9,880 nucleotides of DNA from Candidatus Zipacnadia bacterium (GTDB taxonomy: Bacteria; Armatimonadota; Zipacnadia; Zipacnadales; Zipacnadaceae), in the NCBI GenBank assembly GCA_029821515.1, contig JALGTD010000035.1, forward strand, positions 1 through 9,880, read 5' to 3'. The first letter of the stretch is position 1; the number at the start of each line of letters is the position of its first letter. The translations under genes and the position numbers were made by a program. Shown here piece after piece: positions 1-5,466 of the stretch. The notes under the pieces were generated by a model. That model saw nothing but the letters and a program-made list of their open reading frames with translations, made no database searches and had not been told where the DNA came from.

Positions 1-238
1 CCTGATATTCCTCCACCTGCCCGGCAACCATAACCACCTGGCCCGGCTGGAGGGACGCTGCGGCCTGCTCAGCATTGTCCCACATTCGCGCAGTGATTTC
101 CCCACTACGGTCTTTCAGCGTCAGGTTAAGATAGCTGCCGGGTTTGTTGCGAAACGGAGCCAGGGAGATATCGGTGACCACAAAGGGAGCCGAGACCCTG
201 TCGCCGACGCTAAGCTCACTAACCAGTGACTTGCTCAT
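1..238 (-). CDS. YhaM-like 3'-5' exoribonuclease, N-terminal OB-fold part (partial)
   Basis: The gene starts at ATG 238-236 and runs off the left edge, so only about 79 residues are visible. They read as an OB-fold nucleic-acid-binding domain: a GDRV element near residue 12, then a beta-strand segment ending in LTLKDRSGEITARMWD. That segment closely resembles the opening OB domain of the YhaM family (OB fold followed by an HD phosphohydrolase domain), which degrades RNA or single-stranded DNA from the 3' end. The HD domain would lie outside the window and is not seen. An SD-like AAGGAAG lies about ten bases upstream of the ATG. The gene begins 32 bases after the receiver gene at 271-1053 on the same strand, so cotranscription is likely. 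Another OB-fold protein is possible, but the motif spacing fits YhaM well. Confidence 0.8.
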   Translation of the reverse strand, partial: MSKSLVSELSVGDRVSAPFVVTDISLAPFRNKPGSYLNLTLKDRSGEITARMWDNAEQAAASLQPGQVVMVAGQVEEYQ

Positions 239-270
239 ATTAGTCGCTTCCTTCGTTCGTACATGCACCC

Positions 271-1053
271 TCACTCCTCTTCACACGGAGTCCTGACTAC
301 CCGCTCCGCCCGAAATGTCGTATCCCTTTTCACCAATGTCACGCTAAATGCGTACCCACCCTGCGCCACGCCACCTGTATCCTCGTCCTGGCACCTCACT
401 ACGCCAACCCCCACTTGCCAGGACAGTTCGGTCGCCGCGCCTTGCTCTATTGTGCCGGTACTACCAGGTAGGCCAACACGCCTCCGCCATTTTTCTTCCA
501 ATAGCGCCGCGCTGCTGTAATCGGCTTCCGCGTCGAAAGTGTCTGGTTCGTCCGCCATCAACATCTCTACGTGTCCCAGCATTTCCCGCGCTCTGCGCTC
601 GAATCCGTCACCAGCGCGGCCCTGGTCGTCCCCCGGGGACTCCACTATTTTATCCTCCGCTGGAGCACTTCCAAAAGCCTTGGCGACGGCGCTGAGTAAG
701 CCCTCTGCATCAATGGGCTTCTTCACAATGCCTATGCCATCAAACTTGAGTCGCTCAAGGGCAGCCTCGCTTAAGAATTGCCCAGTGCAGAGCAGTATAT
801 TGGCCTCGGGATCAGTTTCCCGGATCAGCCTTATCCAGTGATCCCCACTCAAGCCAGGCATCATCCAATCCATGATAGTCCCGGCGATCGCATCATGCTG
901 CGCGCGGAACAGTTGCACTCCCTCTAACCCTTCGCTTGCCTCCAACACGCCATAGCCGGCGTATTCCAAGGCCTCACGACACGCTGTCCGAAACGCTTGT
1001 TCGTCATCCACCACCAGCACTATCGGTGCATTGTTCTCGGGTTGTTCAGACAT
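271..1053 (-). CDS. Response regulator: receiver domain plus unrecognised C-terminal domain
   Basis: This is a 260-residue protein. Residues about 10-128 form a complete CheY-like receiver domain: acidic pair D16/D17, phospho-acceptor D62 in the strand TIMDWMMPGLSGD, switch threonine T90 and conserved lysine K112 before proline P113. It should take a phosphoryl group from a histidine kinase, but none is encoded here. Residues about 130-165 are a charged linker rich in D, E and R. Residues about 170-260 begin with a short helix-like stretch (LLEEKWRRRVG) and continue as alternating hydrophobic segments suggesting beta strands. I do not recognise this part; it is neither a helix-turn-helix nor a GGDEF, HD-GYP or PilZ domain by visible motifs. 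The start has a strong SD (AAGGGGGG at about 1061-1068). It is a paralogue of the neighbour at 1090-1482 (shared EYAGY, DWxMPxLSGD and DPEA motifs) and lies between it and the YhaM-like gene. Confidence 0.88.
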   Translation of the reverse strand: MSEQPENNAPIVLVVDDEQAFRTACREALEYAGYGVLEASEGLEGVQLFRAQHDAIAGTIMDWMMPGLSGDHWIRLIRETDPEANILLCTGQFLSEAALERLKFDGIGIVKKPIDAEGLLSAVAKAFGSAPAEDKIVESPGDDQGRAGDGFERRAREMLGHVEMLMADEPDTFDAEADYSSAALLEEKWRRRVGLPGSTGTIEQGAATELSWQVGVGVVRCQDEDTGGVAQGGYAFSVTLVKRDTTFRAERVVRTPCEEE

Positions 1054-1083
1054 AGTGTACCCCCCTTGTGTCAGACGGAATTG

Positions 1084-1099
1084 GGCTATTCAATCGGCC
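1084..1099. repeat. Short direct repeat, copy 1 (end of receiver gene)
   Basis: A 16-base sequence, ggctattcaatcggcc, spans the stop codon of the receiver gene at 1090-1482. It matches the copy at 1547-1562 in 15 of 16 positions. It could be the trace of a tandem duplication or chance. Confidence 0.4.
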
Positions 1100-1482
1100 G
1101 ATCCCAATGCGGCCTGGACGGCATCGAGCAGTTGCTGACCATGAAAGGGCTTTCTCAGCAAGGCCTTGACCTTGGGCTCGACTCGGCGGCTAGTCTCTTC
1201 ATCAACGGAGTAGCCAGTGAAGAAGACTAATTTGGCCTCTGGGTCAATTGCCAATATATGGTCTATCACTTGATCCCCGCTGAGATCGGGCATCTTCCAG
1301 TCTACCACAACCACGTCAATGGTGTCGTGATGGTCGTGAAACGCGTCTATCGCCTGTTCCGCGCGCTGAGCTATTAGGACATTGTAGCCGGCATACTCTA
1401 GTATTTGGCGACACACAGCTATCATGCGCACATCGTCGTCAATTATCAACACAGTAACACGCTGGCGAGCTTCTTGGGCCAT
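1090..1482 (-). CDS. Stand-alone receiver-domain response regulator (CheY-like)
   Basis: This 130-residue protein is almost entirely one receiver domain, a typical length for single-domain regulators. It has the acidic cluster D15-D17, phospho-acceptor D61 in VVVDWKMPDLSGD, switch T89 in the FFTGY strand and K111 before P112. No output domain follows, so it probably acts by protein contact or as a phosphate relay or sink. The ATG at 1482-1480 has an SD-like GGTGG close upstream. It lies 36 bases before the second receiver gene on the same strand. The two domains share the same unusual tryptophan after the phospho-acceptor aspartate and look like a tandem duplication. The cognate kinase is not in the window. 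Confidence 0.92.
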   Translation of the reverse strand: MAQEARQRVTVLIIDDDVRMIAVCRQILEYAGYNVLIAQRAEQAIDAFHDHHDTIDVVVVDWKMPDLSGDQVIDHILAIDPEAKLVFFTGYSVDEETSRRVEPKVKALLRKPFHGQQLLDAVQAALGSAD

Positions 1483-1503
1483 GCTTCCACCTTGCCTCCA
1501 TAA

Positions 1504-1512
1504 ATGATACCA
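1504..1512 (-). promoter_or_regulatory. Possible extended -10 promoter element for the receiver genes
   Basis: On the minus strand the sequence TGGTATCAT fits an extended -10 box (TGn followed by a hexamer with five of six bases of TATAAT). It lies 21 bases before the ATG of the receiver gene at 1482. I see no convincing -35 hexamer, which extended -10 promoters can lack. The resulting leader would be only about 15 bases, just covering the SD, so the call is weak. Confidence 0.3.
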
Positions 1513-1546
1513 GGCGTTATGAGAGGTTCACACAGGCCTGGGTTAC

Positions 1547-1562
1547 GGCTACTCAATCGGCC
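1547..1562. repeat. Short direct repeat, copy 2 (end of possible small ORF)
   Basis: The sequence ggctactcaatcggcc differs in one base from the copy at 1084-1099, which spans the end of a receiver gene. This copy spans the end of the possible small ORF, about 460 bases away. Confidence 0.4.
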
Positions 1563-1665
1563 AGGTGGGAATTATCGCATCTATCTCCGCCATTAGCTGC
1601 CGCGTCTCGCGCAGGGCTTTTGAGATATTGCGTGAAAGGCATATTGGCTTATTCGTGCCACACAG
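1549..1665 (-). CDS. Possible small ORF or gene remnant upstream of the receiver genes
   Basis: A perfect SD (AGGAGG, 1677-1672 on the minus strand) is followed seven bases later by CTG 1665-1663. That opens a 38-codon frame ending in TAG at 1551-1549. The second half reads like a genuine amphipathic helix (ISKALRETRQLMAEIDAII) and most codons there end in G or C, as in neighbouring genes. No ATG, GTG or TTG start exists in this frame after the SD, so a CTG start must be assumed. The frame is also open upstream as far as a TAA at 1740. It could be a small protein, a leader peptide of the response-regulator operon, or the 3' remnant of a decayed gene. The product is not recognised. A second short frame with an ATG (1642 to 1553, 29 residues) overlaps it but looks less protein-like. 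Confidence 0.3.
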   Translation of the reverse strand: MCGTNKPICLSRNISKALRETRQLMAEIDAIIPTWPIE

Positions 1666-1715
1666 AGAATATCCTCCTGGGAGACAAGCCCCAGAGCCGT
1701 CAGCCCGTACAGTGG

Positions 1716-1744
1716 TTGACAGATTAGGATAGAGGCGTTAAAAT
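1716..1744 (+). promoter_or_regulatory. Sigma70-type promoter for the secreted pentapeptide-repeat gene
   Basis: A perfect -35 hexamer TTGACA (1716-1721) is separated by exactly 17 bases from a -10 hexamer TAAAAT (1739-1744; five of six consensus bases). Transcription would start near 1751, giving a leader of about 46 bases to the preferred ATG at 1797. This is the clearest promoter in the window. The -35 box lies upstream of the possible minus-strand small ORF, so transcription of the two would diverge from a shared region. Confidence 0.75.
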
Positions 1745-1796
1745 CAAAAGCAGTGTCGCAACCGTGCCTATCTTCTTGCTCCGGCAGGTGAAGACA

Positions 1797-3302
1797 ATGG
1801 CCACAAACTCCCCGATACGTACCCTCATCACAGCAGCAGTCTGCCTATCTCTTGTAGTAAGCATCACTGTCACCGTCGCCGCCCAGCCGAATCCCGAGAC
1901 GCCGCTAAGCCAGGACGAAATCCAGCAGATGATAGAGGCCGGCGAGTCACTGGCCGAGTTGGACTTCGGTTCAGCCAAGCTGGCGGGCCTGCACCTGCAG
2001 GGAGTGAACCTGGACGCCGCCCACTGGGCCGCGGCCGACCTGCGCGGGGCCTGGTTTGTTGACTGTAGTATGAAGCAGGCCAATATTAGTGATACCAACG
2101 CCCGGGGGATTAGCCTCGCGGGCAGCGACCTGTCGTTCGCAACCATCAGCGACAGCGATCTGGCCGGCGCTTCAATAACCAACAGCCTGCTGTGGGGGAC
2201 CACTTTTGACAATGTTGAGCTGCGGGGAGCGCACTTGCAGGGCAATCGGCTCTCACCCAGCGGTGCCCGGCATCTGGTGGCGCTGTCTGCGGCTCTCCAG
2301 CAGGTGCCGCCGAGGGGCACGGGCACATCCGCAACCAGCCACGAGCTGGCTGCGCTCAAGACGGTAGCCGGCCTGAGTGGTGATGCGTTTGGCTTCGTGT
2401 ATGATGCTGAGAATCCCGGCGCGTGGCCAGGCCAGCCCTTCACCCAGAATCCGATAGTGGCTGCCGCTGAGGTATTGGGCTGCCCCGTGGAGACGCAGTG
2501 GCGGCTGAGCCGAGCAGTAGCCTTCGAACGGCTACGCATAGCGCTCAACGCAGGCGATGCGTGCCTGCTGCCACTACAGATATCCTTCCCAGGAGTCAGC
2601 GGAGACACACTGGCACAACCGTTGTGGGCAGTCGCCACTGAACTGACTGCTGTCGGTGAGCAGGTACTGTGTCGGCTCACAGTGCCGCCTTTCGGGGAGA
2701 TGTTGTTGGAGGCTGAGGAGCTTGATGAAAAGTGGCGACCCGCCCAGGTCACTTTGCAACCAGCCAGCGAGGCACCCTCGGACGTCAAATATCCTTTAGT
2801 CACTATACAGCGCCCCCCGCGATTCCTTACCCACCAGCAGACAGTACTGTGGGCGATTGGCAATGCAATTGAGATGATGAAGGCAATCTCCACCAGCAGC
2901 GAGTCAACAGTGTATCCCGGTCTTCAGGGGATCCAGAAGTTGGCATCAGACCTGGCAGCCGCTGATGCTGCTGACGACGGCGTGAGACTGGTACAACTAT
3001 CTGCCTGGGAGGGCCTGCCCCGGGTCAGCTTCATCGGGGCACGCCGCGCTGCCGCAGATTTTCTAAGCCAGGTCAGCGAGTACTTCCTGCCCCAGCAGGC
3101 CGATCTTCTGATCGAAACAGCGGTGTTGCTACGTAGCGAAGCAGCTATGCTGGAGACTCAATGGCAGCCGTTTGGGCGGGGCAAGTTGGCCGCGCTGACT
3201 ACCAAGGAGGCCGTGCAGGAAAACCTGCAAGTCCTGGCCGAGGTACAGGCAGTCGAACAGCAAGTGGTGACCAATCTGGAGGAGGTAACAGGCGTGCGAT
3301 AG
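1797..3302 (+). CDS. Secreted pentapeptide-repeat protein with BtrH_N/DUF4872-like C-terminal region
   Basis: The preferred ATG at 1797 gives 501 residues. It has an SD-like AGGTGA just upstream and puts a clean signal peptide at the N-terminus (hydrophobic core about 10-27, likely cleavage after VAA near residue 29). A GTG at 1764 would add 11 residues before the signal peptide and is less likely. Residues about 52-150 are degenerate pentapeptide repeats of the A(D/N)Lxx type (examples: GVNLDAA, AADLRGA, GSDLSFA, DSDLAGA), which form a right-handed quadrilateral beta helix. Residues about 155-345 contain ALKTVAGLSGDAFGFVYD followed by a helix and an AGDACLLPLQ strand. This order resembles the BtrH N-terminal cysteine-peptidase-like fold. 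A helical region follows (about 360-470, with YPGLQGIQKLASDL) that resembles DUF4872. That family match is from pattern memory only, and the catalytic residues are uncertain. Function is unknown. The protein acts outside the cytoplasm if the signal peptide is used. Confidence 0.78.
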   Translation: MATNSPIRTLITAAVCLSLVVSITVTVAAQPNPETPLSQDEIQQMIEAGESLAELDFGSAKLAGLHLQGVNLDAAHWAAADLRGAWFVDCSMKQANISDTNARGISLAGSDLSFATISDSDLAGASITNSLLWGTTFDNVELRGAHLQGNRLSPSGARHLVALSAALQQVPPRGTGTSATSHELAALKTVAGLSGDAFGFVYDAENPGAWPGQPFTQNPIVAAAEVLGCPVETQWRLSRAVAFERLRIALNAGDACLLPLQISFPGVSGDTLAQPLWAVATELTAVGEQVLCRLTVPPFGEMLLEAEELDEKWRPAQVTLQPASEAPSDVKYPLVTIQRPPRFLTHQQTVLWAIGNAIEMMKAISTSSESTVYPGLQGIQKLASDLAAADAADDGVRLVQLSAWEGLPRVSFIGARRAAADFLSQVSEYFLPQQADLLIETAVLLRSEAAMLETQWQPFGRGKLAALTTKEAVQENLQVLAEVQAVEQQVVTNLEEVTGVR

Positions 3303-3321
3303 CCACCAGCAGCCCGCCTAC

Positions 3322-4854
3322 TTACCCAATAGCTTCAAAGGCAGCAGGTAACTGCACAAGCAAATCAGAGGCAATCAGTGCCCGCTGTCCGCAGTAGTCC
3401 ACAGCCAGATCTCCCGCCAGCCCGTGGCAATAGACGGCGCTGACTGCTGCCTTCATAACATCACCACCGCCTGCCAGCAACCCACCGATAACGCCAGTAA
3501 GCACATCCCCGACTCCGCCTGAGGCCATTCCGGCATTGCCAGTCGGGTTGACCCACACCTGGCCGCCGGGATGAGCTGTTACCGTACCAGCTCCCTTCAG
3601 CACGACAACACATTGCAGCTCCTGAGCCGCCTGCCGGGCCGCGCTTACCCGGTCCTGCTGGATATCGGCGATTGACTGACCAGTGATGCGGGACAGTTCC
3701 CCCGGATGAGGTGTGATTGCCGTTGGGGCTTTCCGGCTCTTCAGCGGCTCGGTTGCCCCAGCGCAGGCGTTAAGCCCGTCGGCATCAACGACCAGAGGGA
3801 CAGAAATCCGCTCGATGAGCTGCCGGGCCAGCTCGACAGTCTCGGGAACCTGCGAGAGACCCGGCCCCAGCGCTACAGCGTCACAGCCCTCGGCGAAGTC
3901 CAGTATCTGATCCATTGCCTCCGGAGCAAGGCTGCCCTGGACGGTCTCGGGCAGCGGCAGAGTCATAACCTCAGTGCACTTGACCTCAAGAATGTCATTC
4001 AAGCTTTGCGGGATAGCAACAGTCACCAGACCGGCGCCACTGCGCACCGCAGCCAGCCCAGCCATCGCCGCTGCTCCCGTCATCCCCGGCGAGCCAGCCA
4101 CAATCAGCAGACGACCGGCCTCGCCCTTGTGCATATCAGCCCAGCGCGGCGGCAGCATAGCTGCTACGTCCGAGGCGGCGGTAAGATTAGTGGGCAGCTC
4201 AGCGGCAGCGACCAGCACAGCCGGCAGGGATATGTCTACCAATTCAATCTCGCCGCAATGGTCGCGACCCGGATAGCAGTAGTGGCCGATCTTGGGCAGG
4301 CCGAAGGTGAGTGTGCGATCGGCCTGGACAGCCATACCCATCACCTGACCGGTATCACCGCTTACTCCCGAGGGGATGTCCACTGATATTACAGGAGCCA
4401 TTGACCGATTGATAACCTCAATGGCTTCCCGGGCAGCGCCGCGCACCTCCCCGCTGATGCCTGTGCCCAGAATAGCATCAATGATCAAGTCGGCGGTGTC
4501 GAGTGCAGCTTTGAGGGCCGCTGGATCAGGATTTTCGAAAATTGGCAGGCCCATCTGTTCGGCTATATGACAGTTGCTGGCGGCTTCGCCTGCCAGGTCC
4601 TCAATCGCAGCCAGCAAGTAGATTTCAACGGGTACCGACCGGTTGCTCAGGTGGCGAGCCGCGACAAAGCCATCGCCGCCATTGTTACCGTGCCCGCAGA
4701 CTACTACCACCCGGCCAGGGCCATCCAGCATCTGGGCGGCAGCCTCCGCCACCGCCCGCCCGGCATTCTCCATCAACACCACACCGGGGATACCATAGTC
4801 ATCAATGGTAGCGCGATCCAGACTTCGCATCTGCTCGGTAGTTACCAGTTTCAC
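3322..4854 (-). CDS. nnrE-nnrD: Bifunctional NAD(P)HX epimerase / ADP-dependent NAD(P)HX dehydratase
   Basis: This 510-residue fusion repairs hydrated NAD(P)H. The N-terminal YjeF_N epimerase domain (about 1-215) interconverts the R and S forms of NAD(P)HX, and the C-terminal ribokinase-like domain (about 225-510) dehydrates the S form using ADP. Visible epimerase motifs are GHGNNGGDGF (54-63), D126 in LIIDAILGTG, and SVDIPSGVSGDTG (157-169). Visible dehydratase motifs are GSPGMTGA (254-261), ALGPGLSQ (328-335), VVDADGLNA (355-363), TPHPGELSR (381-389), VVLKGAG (417-423) and NAGMASGGVGDVLTG (440-454), with the expected catalytic aspartate D450. The full length and all core motifs suggest an active enzyme. 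The start is GTG at 4854-4852 with an AAGGTGG SD. It converges with the secreted-protein gene, leaving only 19 bases between the stops and no visible terminator there. Confidence 0.95.
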   Translation of the reverse strand: MKLVTTEQMRSLDRATIDDYGIPGVVLMENAGRAVAEAAAQMLDGPGRVVVVCGHGNNGGDGFVAARHLSNRSVPVEIYLLAAIEDLAGEAASNCHIAEQMGLPIFENPDPAALKAALDTADLIIDAILGTGISGEVRGAAREAIEVINRSMAPVISVDIPSGVSGDTGQVMGMAVQADRTLTFGLPKIGHYCYPGRDHCGEIELVDISLPAVLVAAAELPTNLTAASDVAAMLPPRWADMHKGEAGRLLIVAGSPGMTGAAAMAGLAAVRSGAGLVTVAIPQSLNDILEVKCTEVMTLPLPETVQGSLAPEAMDQILDFAEGCDAVALGPGLSQVPETVELARQLIERISVPLVVDADGLNACAGATEPLKSRKAPTAITPHPGELSRITGQSIADIQQDRVSAARQAAQELQCVVVLKGAGTVTAHPGGQVWVNPTGNAGMASGGVGDVLTGVIGGLLAGGGDVMKAAVSAVYCHGLAGDLAVDYCGQRALIASDLLVQLPAAFEAIG

Positions 4855-4958
4855 AGTTGTTCACCACCTTCACAGCAGGCAGCCACGACCCCTCGCGACT
4901 GCCAAGCCGTCATCTTTGAGAGGACATCTCTTACGTGCAAGCCCTGGCTTGGTCAATC

Positions 4959-5309
4959 CTACTGCGGCTGATTGGGCGGCGGCACTCCGGGACCACCGAA
5001 GGGGTGGACTGGTGGCGGCGGGACCAGCCGCAACACGCCAATTTGCACCAACGAGTCCATATCAATCTTGTATAGGACATCACCCATCAATACAAATAGA
5101 TGGTCACCGTGCACCTGCATTACCGGCTGAGTCGGCGCATGCGGCATCATAGGCATCCCATAGCCCGGACCAGGGAAGCCTGCTGGAGCATTCGGCCCCA
5201 CAGACGATTGTGGCGGAAAGCCCTGGGCAATCGCCACTGCCGATATCACCACGATCAGAGCCCCACAAGCCACTAACAGAATCAACTTCTTGGTACGGGT
5301 CATCTTCAT
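4959..5309 (-). CDS. Small exported or membrane-anchored proline-rich protein, unknown function
   Basis: From the ATG at 5309 the protein has 116 residues. This start puts MKMTRTKK directly before a hydrophobic segment (about 8-28, ending AVAIAQG), a signal peptide or anchor, and has purine-rich SD sequence (GAGGAGAGGAG) just upstream. An earlier ATG at 5345 would prepend twelve charged residues and is disfavoured. After a Pro/Gly/Met-rich linker comes one compact motif, HGDHLFVLMGDVLYKIDMDS, then LVQIGVLRLVPPPP. It resembles a single blade of PQQ or beta-propeller-type repeat proteins (a 'display-type, value, key' strand pattern). The tail is proline/glycine-rich. One blade cannot form a propeller, so it may oligomerise or bind a partner. 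It lies about 100 bases upstream of the nnr gene on the same strand, so cotranscription is possible. Function is unknown. Confidence 0.72.
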   Translation of the reverse strand: MKMTRTKKLILLVACGALIVVISAVAIAQGFPPQSSVGPNAPAGFPGPGYGMPMMPHAPTQPVMQVHGDHLFVLMGDVLYKIDMDSLVQIGVLRLVPPPPVHPFGGPGVPPPNQPQ

Positions 5310-5466
5310 CTCACTCCTCTCCTCTTCGCTGACTAGTCTCTGCAACTAATTCGCGAGCAATACTATTTATCCTCCTGTGCTTGCTGATTCACCTATCCCA
5401 ATGCCAGACCGCTGCGGAGCCTGACGGGAGGAAACAGCCCACAGGGAGACGAAGTAGACTCGCGAA
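5310..5466. other. Divergent intergenic region
   Basis: This gap separates the small exported protein (minus) from the glycosyltransferase gene (plus), so promoters in both directions are expected. I find only weak AT-rich candidates around 5363-5372 and no convincing -35/-10 pair. A GGGAGG-rich purine stretch before 5467 is too far from the ATG to be a good SD. Confidence 0.4.

Larger units (their letters stand above)
1483..1796. other. Divergent intergenic region between receiver operon and secreted-protein gene
   Basis: This gap of just over 300 bases separates divergent genes. It contains the near-consensus plus-strand promoter (1716-1744), the weak minus-strand extended -10 element (1504-1512), the possible small ORF (1549-1665) with its strong SD, and one copy of a short repeat (1547-1562). 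I see no hairpin with a T-tract and no known riboswitch. Confidence 0.6.

Noticed and set aside
1724..2893. A 389-codon open frame on the minus strand opposite the secreted-protein gene
   Set aside because: Its translation is rich in Ser, Ala, Arg and Cys without domain motifs, and it exactly opposes a gene with a signal peptide, repeats and a good promoter. It is an antisense shadow.
3706..4386. A 226-codon plus-strand frame within the nnr gene
   Set aside because: It lies antisense to the conserved dehydratase and epimerase motifs; composition is unlike a protein.
4938..4951. Small hairpin CAAGC-CCTG-GCTTG after the small exported gene
   Set aside because: The stem is only five pairs and no T-tract follows on either strand, so it is not a convincing terminator.
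5401..5466. Purine-rich leader with an ACAGGGAGACGAAG element, considered as the end of a cobalamin-type riboswitch
   Set aside because: The intergenic space is too short and the core B12-box elements are absent.
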